A stretch of 64,000 nucleotides of DNA from Brevibacillus agri (GCF_004117055.1 NZ_CP026363.1:4611001-4675000), one strand, 5' to 3'; shown: positions 17,043 through 27,423, counted from the first letter of the stretch. Numbers and translations are program-made. The notes: generated by a model from the sequence alone, not told the origin.

Positions 17043-18091
17043 CGGTCGCTGACCCCCGCCGATGCGAATGTCGCCATCTCCCGAACCATTCGCGACGACG
17101 CCTCGACGATCGAAAACGCAACGGCCGCTCCGCTGCCTTCGCCAAGTCGCAGGTTTAAGTCGAGCAGCGGCTGTTTGCCGAGTACGTTCAGCACAAAAGC
17201 GTGCCCCGGCTCCTGGGAGCGATGCCCGGCAATCAGGTAGTCTGCGACCGCAGGCGCAAGCCGCACGGCCAGCAGTGCCGCCACAGTGGCGATAAAGCCG
17301 TCCAAGAGCACCGGAACGCGCCTCGAAGCCGCGCCGATCATCGCGCCTGCCATCGCGCCGATCTCCAACCCGCCCACTTTTGCCAGGACGTCCAGCGGTT
17401 CGTTGGCATCCGGGCGATGCAGGGCGAGCGCTTCGCGAACGACCGCTTTTTTGCGCTGCCAGCCCGCATCGTCCAGTCCTGTGCCGCGGCCGACGATCTC
17501 GTCCGGGTCCGCCCCGGTCAAGGCAGACAGGATTGCGCTGCTCGCCGTCGTGTTGCCGATTCCTACTTCTCCGACGATCAGCACCTTGGCGCCTTCGTCG
17601 ATAATCTGCTCTGCCAGCTCGATGCCGACCGCGAGCGTGCGCTGCGCTTCGTCAGCGGACATGGCGGCTTCCTTCAGCATGTTGCCCGAGCCTGCCCTGA
17701 TTCTTCTGTTGATGACGCCTGGCGCCTCGACCTCGACTGCCACGCCGACATCGACGAACTTTTGCATCGCGCCGATTTGCCGTGCGAAAACGTTGATGCC
17801 CGCGCCGCCGTTCACCAGATTCAAGAGCATTTGCGCCGTCACCTCTTGCGGGTAGGCCGACACTCCTTCTGCGGCCACCCCGTGATCGGCGGCAAAAACG
17901 AGTACGCCCGGCGGCGTGACGACCGGAAACGTCTCGCCCGTCATCGCGGCCAGCTCGACGGCCAGCTCCTCCAGACGTCCCAGACTGCCCAGCGGCTTTG
18001 TCAGTTGATCCACATGCTGTCTCGTTTGCTCACTCGCTTCCTGGTTTCGCGGCGCAATCGCCGGAAATCGCTTTTCCAAGCCTGCCATCAT
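17039..18091 (-). CDS. cobT: nicotinate-nucleotide--dimethylbenzimidazole phosphoribosyltransferase
   Basis: This 350-residue enzyme has the CobT signatures QLTKPLGSLGRLEE, VFAADHGVAAEGVSAYP, EVGIGNTTASSA and the catalytic glutamate in LRLGEGSGAA near the C-terminus. It transfers phosphoribose from nicotinate mononucleotide to the lower-ligand base, making alpha-ribazole phosphate for CobS. No BluB or anaerobic base-synthesis gene is visible, so the base may be made elsewhere or imported. The gene overlaps cbiP by four bases. Confidence 0.92.
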   Translation of the reverse strand: MMAGLEKRFPAIAPRNQEASEQTRQHVDQLTKPLGSLGRLEELAVELAAMTGETFPVVTPPGVLVFAADHGVAAEGVSAYPQEVTAQMLLNLVNGGAGINVFARQIGAMQKFVDVGVAVEVEAPGVINRRIRAGSGNMLKEAAMSADEAQRTLAVGIELAEQIIDEGAKVLIVGEVGIGNTTASSAILSALTGADPDEIVGRGTGLDDAGWQRKKAVVREALALHRPDANEPLDVLAKVGGLEIGAMAGAMIGAASRRVPVLLDGFIATVAALLAVRLAPAVADYLIAGHRSQEPGHAFVLNVLGKQPLLDLNLRLGEGSGAAVAFSIVEASSRMVREMATFASAGVSDR

Positions 18092-19605
18092 CTACGCACC
18101 TCTTTTTCCTGATAAGCCTTCATCTGTTCTTCAATCGCATCCAACCGCACATGACGGCGTACCGTATCCGCCAAGAGATCGTAGCCCTGCTCGCGAAGCG
18201 CCACGAAAGATGGGCGCTCTGTGATCGGCGCAAGCCCTTTTTTCGCGCGAATCGCGTTCAGCAAGAGCGTGCGGAAGCGGTCGTTGTGGAACAGTCCGTG
18301 AAAATACGTCCCGATCAGCCGGCGTTCCTCGTGACAGTAGCCTTCTGCCCGCTCGCCCATCTGAATAAAAGGACATTCGCTCTTGGCATAAACGGATTGG
18401 CCCATGTGAATCTCGTAGCCTTCGAGCGTAAGCTGTTCTCCGGCGAATGTGGCTTCCCCGCGGGACAGCACCGTCGTTTTCTTCTGCTCCATCGTCGTCA
18501 CCATCGGAATCAGGCCCAGCCCGTCAAGCTGTTGCAGCGGCGACTCCACACAAGCCGGGTCCAGAATCGACTCGCCGAGCATCTGATAGCCGCCGCACAG
18601 GCCGACCACGTACGACTTGCCTTGCAGATGCAGCTTTTTCACCGCCTCGGCCAGTCCCGTCTCGCGCAAAAATTGCAAGTCTTCCAACGTATTTTTGCTG
18701 CCGGGCAGCACGATCAGGTCCGGCTCGCCCAACTCTTCCAGCCGGGTCACAAAGCGCAGACGGCAGTCCGGCTCCACAAAAAACGGGTCGACATCCGTAA
18801 AATTGGAGATGCGCGGGTAGCGCAAGACGGCAATATCCAGCTCGCGCGGCGTCTCCCGCTTGCCCTGGTAACGGTGCAAAATGAGCGAATCCTCCGCGTC
18901 GATCCACAAGTCGGGAATAAACGGCACCACGCCAAGCACAGGCTTGCCTGTGTACTGCTCGAACCAGTCCAGACCTGGCTGCAACAGCGTCAGATCGCCG
19001 CGAAAACGATTGATGATGACGCCAATCACCCGGTCGCGGTCCTTGGGTTCAAGCAGTTGCAGCGTGCCGACGAGGCTGGCAAACACGCCGCCGCGCTCAA
19101 TGTCCGCCACCAAAATGACCGGAGCGTTCGTCAGGCGGGCAACCCGCATGTTGACCAACTCGCGGTCGTTCAGGTTGATCTCCGCCGGACTGCCTGCTCC
19201 TTCGATGACGATGCGCTCGTAAGCGGCAGCGAGCCGCTGGTACGCCTCCCGGATAATCCGCAGTCCTTCTTCGTAAAAATCCGTCCGATACGCCATCGCC
19301 TTCATGTTGGCGTACGGCTCGCCGTTCACCACGATCTGCGACTCCGAATCCCGCGTCGGCTTGATGAGGATCGGATTCATGTCGGTCGTGGCGAGAATGC
19401 CCGCCGCCTCCGCCTGAACGCCCTGTGCCCGCCCGATTTCTTTTCCGTCCAGCGTCACATAGGAATTGAGCGCCATGTTTTGCGACTTGAACGGCGCCGT
19501 TTTGTAGCCGTCCTGGGCAAAAATGCGGCAGAGCGCTGTCGCGATCGCGCTTTTTCCGGCATCGGAGCTGGTTCCCTGAATCATCAGCGGGAGCGCTTTA
19601 GGCAC
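18088..19605 (-). CDS. cbiP: cobyric acid synthase (glutamine-dependent)
   Basis: This 505-residue amidotransferase has an N-terminal dethiobiotin-synthetase-like ATPase (MIQGTSSDAGKS P-loop, FKSQNMALNS, IEGAGSPAEINL) and a C-terminal class I glutaminase domain (about 250-490). The nucleophile is in VGLCGGYQMLG and the catalytic histidine in TYFHGLFHN. CbiP/CobQ amidates the b, d, e and g carboxyls of adenosylcobyrinate a,c-diamide. It overlaps cbiA by eight bases upstream and cobT by four downstream, and no key residue is missing. Confidence 0.92.
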   Translation of the reverse strand: MPKALPLMIQGTSSDAGKSAIATALCRIFAQDGYKTAPFKSQNMALNSYVTLDGKEIGRAQGVQAEAAGILATTDMNPILIKPTRDSESQIVVNGEPYANMKAMAYRTDFYEEGLRIIREAYQRLAAAYERIVIEGAGSPAEINLNDRELVNMRVARLTNAPVILVADIERGGVFASLVGTLQLLEPKDRDRVIGVIINRFRGDLTLLQPGLDWFEQYTGKPVLGVVPFIPDLWIDAEDSLILHRYQGKRETPRELDIAVLRYPRISNFTDVDPFFVEPDCRLRFVTRLEELGEPDLIVLPGSKNTLEDLQFLRETGLAEAVKKLHLQGKSYVVGLCGGYQMLGESILDPACVESPLQQLDGLGLIPMVTTMEQKKTTVLSRGEATFAGEQLTLEGYEIHMGQSVYAKSECPFIQMGERAEGYCHEERRLIGTYFHGLFHNDRFRTLLLNAIRAKKGLAPITERPSFVALREQGYDLLADTVRRHVRLDAIEEQMKAYQEKEVRR

Positions 19606-20974
19606 GGGAGGCCACCTCCGCGCACAAACCGAGCCAGCGCTTCACCAGCGCCGGGTTGGAGCCGAAATGCAAATGCGTGTACCCCGCGACGAGATTGTCC
19701 CTGGCAAAGCCCTCCGGCTTGGTGCCGCGCAGCCCTTTTGTCTCGTAGGCCGCAGGGAGCTGCTCGTCGGTGGCATAGGTCGAATAGTGGAACTCGTGGC
19801 CTTTTGCCTGTTCCTCTGGACCGATCAGGAAGTTGCCCTCCTTGCCGCGCACCTCGCGATAGCCGAGCGCCGCCCATTTTTTTTGCATCGTCACCTTGCC
19901 GGGGATGAGTCCGACCATCGGATAGCTCTCCCCGTCTGTCGTCACAATCGCCTCGGTCAAAAACATGAATCCGCCGCACTCGGCCAAGGTCGGCAAGCCT
20001 TTTTCGACCGCCTGGCGGAACGATTCCTTCACCGCCTCGTTTTGCGACAGCTCGGCGGCAAACTCCTCTGGAAAGCCTCCCCCGATGTACAAGCCGTCCG
20101 CTGCTTCCGGTACGCCCTCCCCCGCAAGCGGCGAGAAAAAGATCAGCTTCGCGCCGTACGCTTGCAGCAACTCCAGATTTTCCGGATAGTAAAAATGGAA
20201 CGCCGGGTCTTTCGCTACGGCAATCGTGACGTCGAAAGCCGCCTCGCGCGGTGCGAACAGCTTCGGCTCCACTTGCAGCGGCTCGGCTTTGGCCAGCTCC
20301 CAGACCAGGTCCAGGTCTACCGTCTCCCCGATCAGGTCAGCCAGCTTGGCAAACAGCGGCGCCAGCTCGCCGCGCTCCACGGACGGCACAAGTCCCAGAT
20401 GGCGCTCGGGAATTTCCAGCTCGTTTTCCCGCTTCAGGTAGCCGACGACCGGAATCCCGCACTCCTGCTCAATCGCGGCCTTGACGATTTTGTGGTGGCC
20501 TTCGCTGCCGACCTTGTTCGCGATCACGCCGACGATTTTCGTCTGCGGATTGAGCAACTGGAATCCTTTTACAATCGCAGCCGCACTGCGCGCCATGCTC
20601 TGGCAGTTGACGACGAGCAACACAGGCGATCCGGTCAACGTGCTGATTTCGGCCGTGCTGCCCTTGTCGCTGGTCGCTTCCTTGCCGTCGTACATGCCCA
20701 TGACGCCTTCGATGATCGAAATATCCGCACCTTCGCTTCCCCGGACAAAAATCTCCTTCACGACGTCGTACTCCAGCATGAAGCTGTCCAGATTGCGCGA
20801 CGCTCTGCCCGTCACCGCGGTATGGTAGGTCGGGTCGATGTAGTCAGGACCGCACTTGAAGCCTTGCACCCTGTAGCCTTTGCGGATCAGGGCAGCCATC
20901 AGCCCGATGGTTACCGTCGTTTTCCCCGCTCCGCTGCCTGTTCCGGCAATGACGATCCGGCGGCTGTCCGTCAT
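19598..20974 (-). CDS. cbiA: cobyrinate a,c-diamide synthase
   Basis: This 458-residue enzyme has a P-loop GTGSGAGKTT (11-20), KCGPDYIDPTYH, IEGVMGMYDG and a C-terminal glutaminase domain with the nucleophile in LAECGGFMFL and the histidine in GYTHLHFG. It converts cobyrinate to the a,c-diamide using glutamine and ATP. The ATG at 20974 overlaps the cbiG stop by four bases. The frame remains open upstream but that part is a shadow of cbiG, so I reject a longer protein. Paralogous to CbiP, its partner on the same pathway. Confidence 0.92.
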   Translation of the reverse strand: MTDSRRIVIAGTGSGAGKTTVTIGLMAALIRKGYRVQGFKCGPDYIDPTYHTAVTGRASRNLDSFMLEYDVVKEIFVRGSEGADISIIEGVMGMYDGKEATSDKGSTAEISTLTGSPVLLVVNCQSMARSAAAIVKGFQLLNPQTKIVGVIANKVGSEGHHKIVKAAIEQECGIPVVGYLKRENELEIPERHLGLVPSVERGELAPLFAKLADLIGETVDLDLVWELAKAEPLQVEPKLFAPREAAFDVTIAVAKDPAFHFYYPENLELLQAYGAKLIFFSPLAGEGVPEAADGLYIGGGFPEEFAAELSQNEAVKESFRQAVEKGLPTLAECGGFMFLTEAIVTTDGESYPMVGLIPGKVTMQKKWAALGYREVRGKEGNFLIGPEEQAKGHEFHYSTYATDEQLPAAYETKGLRGTKPEGFARDNLVAGYTHLHFGSNPALVKRWLGLCAEVASRA

Positions 20975-22113
20975 GCGCGTTCCTCCTTTTGATAGGGCAT
21001 CAGGGCGACCGAAATGGTGACGTTGCCCGACTTTTTCTTGGTCAGCACCAGCTCGTCGACGCCTGCGTACAGCTTGGCCGCAGGCTCGCTCACCCCGTAC
21101 GCTCCCGTAAACTTGAACACCGTCTCGGACGGCTCGCTGATTTCCACCTGGTTCAGCTCCTGTGGTGAGTACCAGACGAACGGCCAGCCGTATTTCTCGC
21201 ATACGGCGAGCAACCCGGCCTCGTCTTTTTTCAGCTCAATTGTGGCCAGCGCCTTGACGCTCTTGAGCGAAAATTGCAGTTCGTCCAGCGTCTCGCGGAT
21301 GACCGCCTCGATCTCCTCCGCAGACGTTCCCCGGTTGCAGCCCATCCCCAACACGATCACCTTGGGGCGGTACAGGACGCCGTTGTCCAAAATCGGCTGT
21401 TCCTCCGGCGCAAGCAGGCGGTGAGTTACGACGAGGGCCGCGTGCGGCTTGGCAGCCTGTGCTTCGGCGATGCTCGCATACTCCCTGATCGACGGCGGCA
21501 TCGGCGTGTCGTGCATCCACCAGTCGCGTTCGCCGGATTCGTTGACGACCGCTACGTGTTCCTCGTTGACGACCGAGGCGCTCACAGGCGTCAGCTTGTC
21601 GGCAGAATCCCACTCCCAGCCAAAACGGCGGCCGAACAAATCGACCGGAATCGTCTTCTGCACGTCGGACGCGGTCGTGATGATCGGGCGGGCGCCCATG
21701 ACCGCCGCCACTTCGCGGGCCAGCTCATTGGCCCCGCCCAGATGGCCGGACAGCACGCTGATGACGTTCTCCCCCCGGTCGTCGACGACAACGACGCCCG
21801 GGTCTTTCTTTTTGTCTTCGAGCAGCGGCGCGATCATGCGCACGACCGCCCCGAGCGAAATGATGACAATCAGCCCTTTGTACACAGGCCACAGCGCCGG
21901 AAACAGCATCCGCACGCTGTTGGAAAAAAGCTGGATGCCGCGCGCTTCCTCATCCCCGCGCGCGAACTTGCTCATGTAGTACAGGTCTGTCCCGGGAAAT
22001 TTTTGCGCCAGATCGCGGGCCATCTCGACCCCGTGCTTCGTGATGGCGACAATCGCGTAATCGCCCTGCTGACGGATGACAGGAATTTCTCCTTCGACCA
22101 GTTCGATTATCAT
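20971..22113 (-). CDS. cbiG: cobalt-precorrin-5A hydrolase
   Basis: This 380-residue protein has the three-part CbiG layout. An N-terminal domain includes VRMIAPLLEDKKKDPGVVVVDDRGE, a central segment contains SGHLGGANELA, and the C-terminal domain (about 245-375) begins VIVLGMGCNRGTSAEEIE. It opens the delta-lactone of cobalt-precorrin-5A and releases acetaldehyde, the ring-contraction step of the anaerobic route. It overlaps cbiF and cbiA by ATGA on each side. Confidence 0.9.
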   Translation of the reverse strand: MIIELVEGEIPVIRQQGDYAIVAITKHGVEMARDLAQKFPGTDLYYMSKFARGDEEARGIQLFSNSVRMLFPALWPVYKGLIVIISLGAVVRMIAPLLEDKKKDPGVVVVDDRGENVISVLSGHLGGANELAREVAAVMGARPIITTASDVQKTIPVDLFGRRFGWEWDSADKLTPVSASVVNEEHVAVVNESGERDWWMHDTPMPPSIREYASIAEAQAAKPHAALVVTHRLLAPEEQPILDNGVLYRPKVIVLGMGCNRGTSAEEIEAVIRETLDELQFSLKSVKALATIELKKDEAGLLAVCEKYGWPFVWYSPQELNQVEISEPSETVFKFTGAYGVSEPAAKLYAGVDELVLTKKKSGNVTISVALMPYQKEERA

Positions 22114-22889
22114 TCTTTCACACCTTTTCTGTACCCGTGCGTGAAGGTTTTATCGTACAGCCTGGAACGGTATTGCTCGCTTTTTTCGTGAATGTCCGGG
22201 TCCAAAGCCCAGCCGGCCAAAATCATCGCGTGCTTGCGAATGCCGTTTTTGCCCATGTCTTCGTCCAGGTTTTTCAAGGTCGTGCGCACGATCAACTGAT
22301 CCGGCCAGCTCGCCCGCTGCACGACAGCGACGGGCGTATCCTCGCTCCAGCCCGCCTCGATCAGCTCGCGCACCACTTTTTTCGTCAAAGTCGCGCTGAG
22401 GTACAGAGCCAGCGTGCAATGATGCTCCGCGAGTGAGCGCAGCTTTTCCCTGTCTGGCACAGGCGTGCGTCCTTCCGCGCGGGTGAGGATCAGCGTCTGG
22501 GTCAGCTCGGGAATCGTCAGCTCCGCACCGACCGCCGCTGCCGCCGCAAACACAGAGCTTACGCCCGGCACGATTTCCACCTCGATGCCTTCTGCCTTCA
22601 ACAGCGCGATCTGCTCCATGATCGCCCCGTACACAGACGGATCGCCCGTATGCAGGCGCACGACCGTTTTGCCTTTGCTGATCCGGTCCACCATCAGCGC
22701 CACCATTTCTTCCAAGGCCATGCCGGAGCTGTGCAGCACCTCAGCGTCAGGGTTGCCGAGCGCCACCAGCTCTTCGTTGACGAGCGAGTCGGTGTACAAA
22801 ATCACGTCTGCCTTTTGCAAAAGCTTCAAGCCTTTTACGGTAATCAAGTCAGGGTCGCCGGGACCCGCTCCCACTATGTACAGTTTCAT
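22110..22889 (-). CDS. cbiF: cobalt-precorrin-4 C11-methyltransferase
   Basis: This 259-residue SAM-dependent corrin methylase has VGAGPGDPDLITVKG, VVRLHTGDPSVYGAI, EIVPGVSSVFAAAAA and ELTIPELTQTLILTRAEGRTP, which are diagnostic of CbiF/CobM. It methylates C11 to give cobalt-precorrin-5A, the substrate of the CbiG encoded next. It overlaps cbiL and cbiG by four bases each. Length is normal and no anomaly is seen. Confidence 0.92.
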   Translation of the reverse strand: MKLYIVGAGPGDPDLITVKGLKLLQKADVILYTDSLVNEELVALGNPDAEVLHSSGMALEEMVALMVDRISKGKTVVRLHTGDPSVYGAIMEQIALLKAEGIEVEIVPGVSSVFAAAAAVGAELTIPELTQTLILTRAEGRTPVPDREKLRSLAEHHCTLALYLSATLTKKVVRELIEAGWSEDTPVAVVQRASWPDQLIVRTTLKNLDEDMGKNGIRKHAMILAGWALDPDIHEKSEQYRSRLYDKTFTHGYRKGVKE

Positions 22890-23599
22890 CCCTTTTTCAC
22901 CACCATCAGTGTAAGATAGCCAAGCTCTGCCCGCTCCAGCTCGCGCATGTCCGTCCAGACCATCTCTTCGGAAGAGGTGACCTTTGTCGCGACGGCGGCT
23001 TTGTCTGCGAGTCCCATTTCTTGCAGCAAACTGATAATCATCGGCAGCACTTTCGCTACTTTCAAAAACACGACGGTATCGTGGTTCTCAAGCGCTTTGC
23101 GCATCGCTTCCCGGTCTTCTGTCGCCGGAATAATTCCGATCTGCTCGTCGCCGTCCGCAAGCGGCAGGTTGAAGCGCGAAGCTGCTCCGAGAAACGAGGA
23201 TACGCCCGGCACGGTCACCACAGGCACTTCCGGGTGCTCGTCGTGCATCACCCGCATCATGTGGATAAACGTGCTGTAAAACATCGGATCGCCTTCCGTC
23301 ACGAACGCGACGTCTTTTCCCTCGGACAGACGCTCCCAGACGATTTCCACCGTTTTGTTCCACTCGCGCTCCAAAATTTCTTTGTCCCGCGTCATCGGGA
23401 ACACCAGTCCGAGCATTTCTTTTTCTGACTGCTGCACGTACAGCTCGGCGATTTGGTGCGCGTAGCTTTTGCTGCCCATCCGCTTTTTCGGGTACGCGAT
23501 CACCGGAGATTGCTGCAACAGGCGGAATGCCTTGACAGTAATCAGCTCCGGGTCGCCTGGACCTACGCCCAGCCCGTACAATGTTCCGATCTTGCTCAC
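22886..23599 (-). CDS. cbiL: cobalt-factor II / precorrin-2 C20-methyltransferase
   Basis: This 237-residue methylase contains [31 protein letters not shown] and [14 protein letters not shown]; the EGDPxxYSTF form is characteristic of CbiL/CobI. It methylates C20 of cobalt-sirohydrochlorin. With CbiX in the same operon, the cobalt-containing substrate is expected rather than metal-free precorrin-2. It overlaps cbiET and cbiF by four bases. Confidence 0.9.
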   Translation of the reverse strand: MSKIGTLYGLGVGPGDPELITVKAFRLLQQSPVIAYPKKRMGSKSYAHQIAELYVQQSEKEMLGLVFPMTRDKEILEREWNKTVEIVWERLSEGKDVAFVTEGDPMFYSTFIHMMRVMHDEHPEVPVVTVPGVSSFLGAASRFNLPLADGDEQIGIIPATEDREAMRKALENHDTVVFLKVAKVLPMIISLLQEMGLADKAAVATKVTSSEEMVWTDMRELERAELGYLTLMVVKKG

Positions 23600-24825
23600 T
23601 TGCTGTCTCCCCCTTGTTCCTCTGTCTGTTTGGCCCAGGCCGTGATGATGTAGATCGGATTCAACGCCTCAAACCGCGTCAGAGACAAAATCGGCTTGCT
23701 GCGCGACAACTGCGCCAATGTCACCGATGTTTCAAAGCCTTCGTCTGCAAAAGCTTGCGTCGCTTCGTACAGCGTCTCGATTGTCGCGGCGTTGACCACG
23801 ATTCGGCCGCCCGGACGCAGACGCGTGCAGCAAATATGCAAAAGCTCGCGCAATTCCCCGCCGCTGCCGCCGATGAACACGGCATCCGGATCCGGGAACT
23901 CGTCCAGTCCTTGCGGAGCGCGGGCATGCACAACGGTCAAATCCGTGCGAAACTTCGCCATGTTCTGGCGGCAGTTTTCCAAATCGTCCGCGTTTTTCTC
24001 CACGCCGTACACTTCGCCTTCCCGCGCGATCCGCGCCGCCTCGATGGCGACAGAGCCTGTGCACGTGCCGATGTCCCAGACGATGCTTTTTATGTGCAGT
24101 TGCAGTTGGGCGATGCTTACAATACGCACTTCTTTTTTCGTAATCAATCCTTTGTCCGGCTTGCGCTGGGAAAACTCTTCGTCTGCGATTCCAAACGGCC
24201 AGACCGGGCTTGGACGGCGTTTTTTCAAAATCACGACATTCAGATCGGAAAAGACGCCATCTGCCATTTCCTCCAGCGTGTACCAGCCCGTCCGCTCCTC
24301 GGCGCTGCCCAGGTTCTCGGCCACGAACGCCTCGTATTCGGTCATCTGAAACGACAGCAAATAACGGGCGATAGCCGCTGGCGAGTTTTCCCGGTCGGTG
24401 AGCAGCGCGACCTTTTCCTTCCCGTCGATGCGCTGCGCCAGTCCCTTGATGCTGCGGCCGTGCACGCTGACGAGCGCCGCATCTTGCCACGCCTCGCCCA
24501 TTTTGGCGAAAGCGAGCTGAATGGAGCTTAGGTGCGGGTAAATTTCCACGTTCAGCTTTTTCGCCAGCAAGCTGCCGATCCCGTAAAAGAGCGGATCGCC
24601 CGAAGCGAGAATGACCGTCTTGCGCGTCTCGGAGCGCAGCTCCTCCACCATCGCGGACAAGCCGCCTTTCAGCACCCGTTTTTCCCCTTTGTACGCCGGA
24701 AAAAAGCCCAGATGCCGCTCTCCGCCGACCAGAAGCTCGCTCTCTTCAATCCAGGTCCGGTACAACGGCAGCAGGCTTTGCTGTCCGTCATCCCCGATCC
24801 CGATCACTTTCATCGCTTGTGTCAT
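23596..24825 (-). CDS. cbiET: fused cobalt-precorrin-7 C5-methyltransferase / cobalt-precorrin-6B C15-methyltransferase (decarboxylating)
   Basis: This 409-residue fusion joins CbiE (about 1-205, with [12 protein letters not shown] and the opening VIGIGDDG) to CbiT (about 215-409), a Rossmann methyltransferase with [16 protein letters not shown] and [12 protein letters not shown]. It methylates C5 and C15 and decarboxylates the ring C acetate side chain. The fused form equals CobL of the aerobic route and is common in Bacillales. The start lies 38 bases inside the end of cbiD; a second ATG at 24813 is an alternative. Confidence 0.9.
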   Translation of the reverse strand: MTQAMKVIGIGDDGQQSLLPLYRTWIEESELLVGGERHLGFFPAYKGEKRVLKGGLSAMVEELRSETRKTVILASGDPLFYGIGSLLAKKLNVEIYPHLSSIQLAFAKMGEAWQDAALVSVHGRSIKGLAQRIDGKEKVALLTDRENSPAAIARYLLSFQMTEYEAFVAENLGSAEERTGWYTLEEMADGVFSDLNVVILKKRRPSPVWPFGIADEEFSQRKPDKGLITKKEVRIVSIAQLQLHIKSIVWDIGTCTGSVAIEAARIAREGEVYGVEKNADDLENCRQNMAKFRTDLTVVHARAPQGLDEFPDPDAVFIGGSGGELRELLHICCTRLRPGGRIVVNAATIETLYEATQAFADEGFETSVTLAQLSRSKPILSLTRFEALNPIYIITAWAKQTEEQGGDSK

Positions 24826-25924
24826 TGATCGTCACCCTTCCCAACAGGGACCCTTTCATAGTAATGATGATGGTTTCTACCTCCATACCGCCGCCCACTT
24901 CCTTCAGGGCTGCCCGGCAACAGTTCGCGCACATGATCTCGAAAAAGGCAGGCGTATCTGCCATCAGATCGCCAACCTGCGAGGCCGTGTTCGCGGTGAG
25001 TATCTCGCGGGTCCGCTCCTGCGGCGCGCCCGCCTCTTCTGCCATCTGGGCGAGAAAGCCGAAGTCGACAGGGGCGCTTTTCGAGTGGACCATCATGACG
25101 CCCTGCGCCACTTTGGAAAACTTGCCCATCATTCCAACCAAGGTCACCTTGCGCATGTTTCGGTTCTTGCATTGCTTGAGCGCAAAACCGACAAAGTCTC
25201 CCATTTCCACGAACGCTTCCTCGGACAGCTCCGGGTAGGTGGCAATCCCGAACGATTCGCTCTTGCCGCCCGTGGACAGGACGATGTGGTCGCAGCCCGC
25301 CTCCTTGGCGACGTTGATCGCTTGCGCCACGCTCGCTTTGTAGGCAGAAGTGGAAAACGGCACCACGATTCCGCGCGTCCCCAAAATAGAGATGCCGCCG
25401 AGTATGCCGAGTCGTCCATTCAATGTTTTTTTGGCGATTTCCTCGCCTGCAGGCACGGAAATGACGATTTTGATCCCGCGCTTTGTTCCGTACTCATCGA
25501 GCACCGCCTGCGCGGTTTCCCGAATCATTTTGCGCGGGACGGGGTTAATCGCCGCTTCTCCGATCGGAACAGGCAGCCCTGGCTTGGTCACCCGACCGAC
25601 ACCAACGCCGCCGTCCAGTATAATGCCAGGCTCATCGGACCATTCCACGGTGGAGAGAATCAGCGCACCGTGGGTCGCATCCGGGTCGTCGCCGCCGTCC
25701 TTGATCGTGCCCGCCGTCGCTTTTTCCGGCGAAAATTCGCAGCTCTCCATCCGAAACGTCACGTCCTCGCCTATCGGCAGGCGGATGGTCGCCTCTGACT
25801 GCGGCTCCTGGGTAATCAGCGCGATCAAAGCAGCCTTGGTCGTCGCCGTTGCGCATGCTCCCGTTGTATAGCCGTGGCGGAGGGGTTTTGCCTCTTTTTC
25901 GTCCGACGCTGCTTTGGCTGCCAT
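24788..25924 (-). CDS. cbiD: cobalt-precorrin-5B C1-methyltransferase
   Basis: This 378-residue protein has the CbiD signatures [45 protein letters not shown] and STGGKSE. It methylates C1 of cobalt-precorrin-5B and is specific to the anaerobic pathway. It follows cbiC by five bases and overlaps cbiET by 38. Its presence together with CbiG and CbiX makes the operon anaerobic-type even though the organism carries a terminal oxidase. Confidence 0.92.
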   Translation of the reverse strand: MAAKAASDEKEAKPLRHGYTTGACATATTKAALIALITQEPQSEATIRLPIGEDVTFRMESCEFSPEKATAGTIKDGGDDPDATHGALILSTVEWSDEPGIILDGGVGVGRVTKPGLPVPIGEAAINPVPRKMIRETAQAVLDEYGTKRGIKIVISVPAGEEIAKKTLNGRLGILGGISILGTRGIVVPFSTSAYKASVAQAINVAKEAGCDHIVLSTGGKSESFGIATYPELSEEAFVEMGDFVGFALKQCKNRNMRKVTLVGMMGKFSKVAQGVMMVHSKSAPVDFGFLAQMAEEAGAPQERTREILTANTASQVGDLMADTPAFFEIMCANCCRAALKEVGGGMEVETIIITMKGSLLGRVTINDTSDESDRDRG

Positions 25925-25929
25925 CTCTT

Positions 25930-26580
25930 TTATCCCAACCGTTCCGCCATGATGGAAATGGCATTCAATGCTGCTACTGTCACAGGGCTTCCGCCTTTGC
26001 GCCCGATGTTCGTGATGAACGGAATGTCGAGCTTCGCCAGCTCTTCCTTGGACTCTGCCGCAGAGACGAAGCCGACTGGCATCCCGATCACAAGACCTGG
26101 CTTCGCTTCGCCTTCCTTCACCATGCGGATCAGCTCCAGGAGCGCTGTCGGCGCGTTGCCGATGCAGAAAATGCCGCCGTCTGCTTCCTTCACCGCTTTG
26201 CGCATGGAAATGATCGCGCGCGTCGTGTTGAGGCGTTTCGCTTCTTCCATGACGTCGCGGTCGGAGATGTACACCTTCACTTGGCCGCCGAACTTCTCGA
26301 TCCGGTTTTTGCTGATGCCGACCTGAACCATTTGCACGTCCGCGACGACGATTTTGCCGCTGCGGATCGCCTGAATACCGGATTGGACAGCATCCGGGTG
26401 GAAGACGAGACTGCGTCCGAGGTCAAAGTCTGCGGAAGCGTGGATGACGCGCTGCACGACAGGAAATTGTTCGGCGGTAAAAGGATGCTCGCCCAGCTCA
26501 TCGGTAATGATCTGAAAGCTCATGTCCTCGATCTCTTGCGGTTGTACAGTCAAAGGCTTGAATTCCGTCTTGAAATCCAT
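25930..26580 (-). CDS. cbiC: cobalt-precorrin-8 methylmutase
   Basis: This 216-residue enzyme has the CbiC/CobH landmarks VVQRVIHASADFD (with the catalytic histidine), ADVQMVQVGI and GMPVGFVSAAESKEEL, and ends NIGRKGGSPVTVAALNAI. It moves the C11 methyl group to C12, forming cobyrinate. The ATG at 26580 follows GGAGG. A 62-base gap separates it from cbiJ, one of the longer intergenic spaces in the operon, with no obvious hairpin. Confidence 0.92.
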   Translation of the reverse strand: MDFKTEFKPLTVQPQEIEDMSFQIITDELGEHPFTAEQFPVVQRVIHASADFDLGRSLVFHPDAVQSGIQAIRSGKIVVADVQMVQVGISKNRIEKFGGQVKVYISDRDVMEEAKRLNTTRAIISMRKAVKEADGGIFCIGNAPTALLELIRMVKEGEAKPGLVIGMPVGFVSAAESKEELAKLDIPFITNIGRKGGSPVTVAALNAISIMAERLG

Positions 26581-26642
26581 GGTTGGTTTCCTCCAGTCAG
26601 TGGTTTGGGGTAGGTGCTCATTGCATGCACACGGCCTGGCGC

Positions 26643-27410
26643 TTATAAAACGACCGCTTTGAGCTGGTTCAGCACGCTTTCGTAATCGGAAAACTTGGTC
26701 CCGTAGTCGATTTTCGGCCGGCCGATGACGATGGTTTCGATGCCCATTTCCAGCGCCGCTTCCACCTTTTCGTCAAAAGCGCCGACCTTGCCGCTCTCCT
26801 TCGTAATCATCAGCGTCACGCCGTAGTGGGCGTAGAGCGCTTTGTTCAGCTCCTTGGAAAAAGGCCCTTGCATCGCGACGATGTTTTTTTGCTCCACGCC
26901 GAGCTCCTCGCATTTTTGCATGTTGTCGAGGCGCGGCAGCATCCGGGCGACCAAAGTCGTATCCGGCAGGCCCAAGAGGCGATCCGTGAACGTTTTCAGC
27001 GTCTTGCTGCCTGTCGTCAGCATGATGACCCCGCGCTTTTCAGCGGCAAGCTCAGCCGCCTGCACGTAATCCTCGACGACGATCAGCTTTTCGCTGCCTG
27101 GCGCAGCGAGGCTTTCCCGCTCGTAGCGGATGTACGGCACACCTGCGCCCTGCGCGCCAGCCATGGCGTTTTTCGAGGCTTCCTCGGCAAAAGGGTGGCT
27201 TGCGTCTACCACGCACCGCACGCCTTTTTCCCGGATCAACTGCTGGATGTCGTCCGCGCTCAAGCGTCCGACCTGGACAGGCACGCCTGCCTCTTCCATG
27301 CTTTTCGCAGCGTTGTCCGTTACGACCGTCGTCAGCAGGTCGTAGCCGTTTTCCTTGATTAACAGGGCCAATTCGCGGGCGTCGCTCGTTCCAGCCAGTA
27401 CCAGAATCAT
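26643..27410 (-). CDS. cbiJ: cobalt-precorrin-6A reductase
   Basis: This 255-residue NAD(P)H-dependent reductase opens with MILVLAGTSDARELA, has VDASHPFAEEASKNA and LTTGSKTLKTF, and ends with the IVIGRPKIDYG segment typical of CbiJ/CobK. It reduces cobalt-precorrin-6A. The open frame extends far upstream through the His-codon tract of cbiX, giving a spurious Thr/Met-rich leader. I place the start at the ATG 27410, 13 bases after the cbiX stop and preceded by AGGAGGAGA. Confidence 0.9.
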   Translation of the reverse strand: MILVLAGTSDARELALLIKENGYDLLTTVVTDNAAKSMEEAGVPVQVGRLSADDIQQLIREKGVRCVVDASHPFAEEASKNAMAGAQGAGVPYIRYERESLAAPGSEKLIVVEDYVQAAELAAEKRGVIMLTTGSKTLKTFTDRLLGLPDTTLVARMLPRLDNMQKCEELGVEQKNIVAMQGPFSKELNKALYAHYGVTLMITKESGKVGAFDEKVEAALEMGIETIVIGRPKIDYGTKFSDYESVLNQLKAVVL

Positions 27411-27423
27411 GCTGTGTCTCCTC

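Noticed and set aside
17998..19908. Plus-strand open frame of 636 codons opposite cbiP
   Set aside because: It reflects the high GC content of the cobalamin operon, overlaps cbiP entirely and contains no domain pattern or ribosome binding site.
19598..21202. Longer cbiA reading starting at 21202
   Set aside because: The extra 76 codons are Arg/Gly-rich shadow of cbiG; ATG 20974 has a ribosome binding site and overlaps the cbiG stop.
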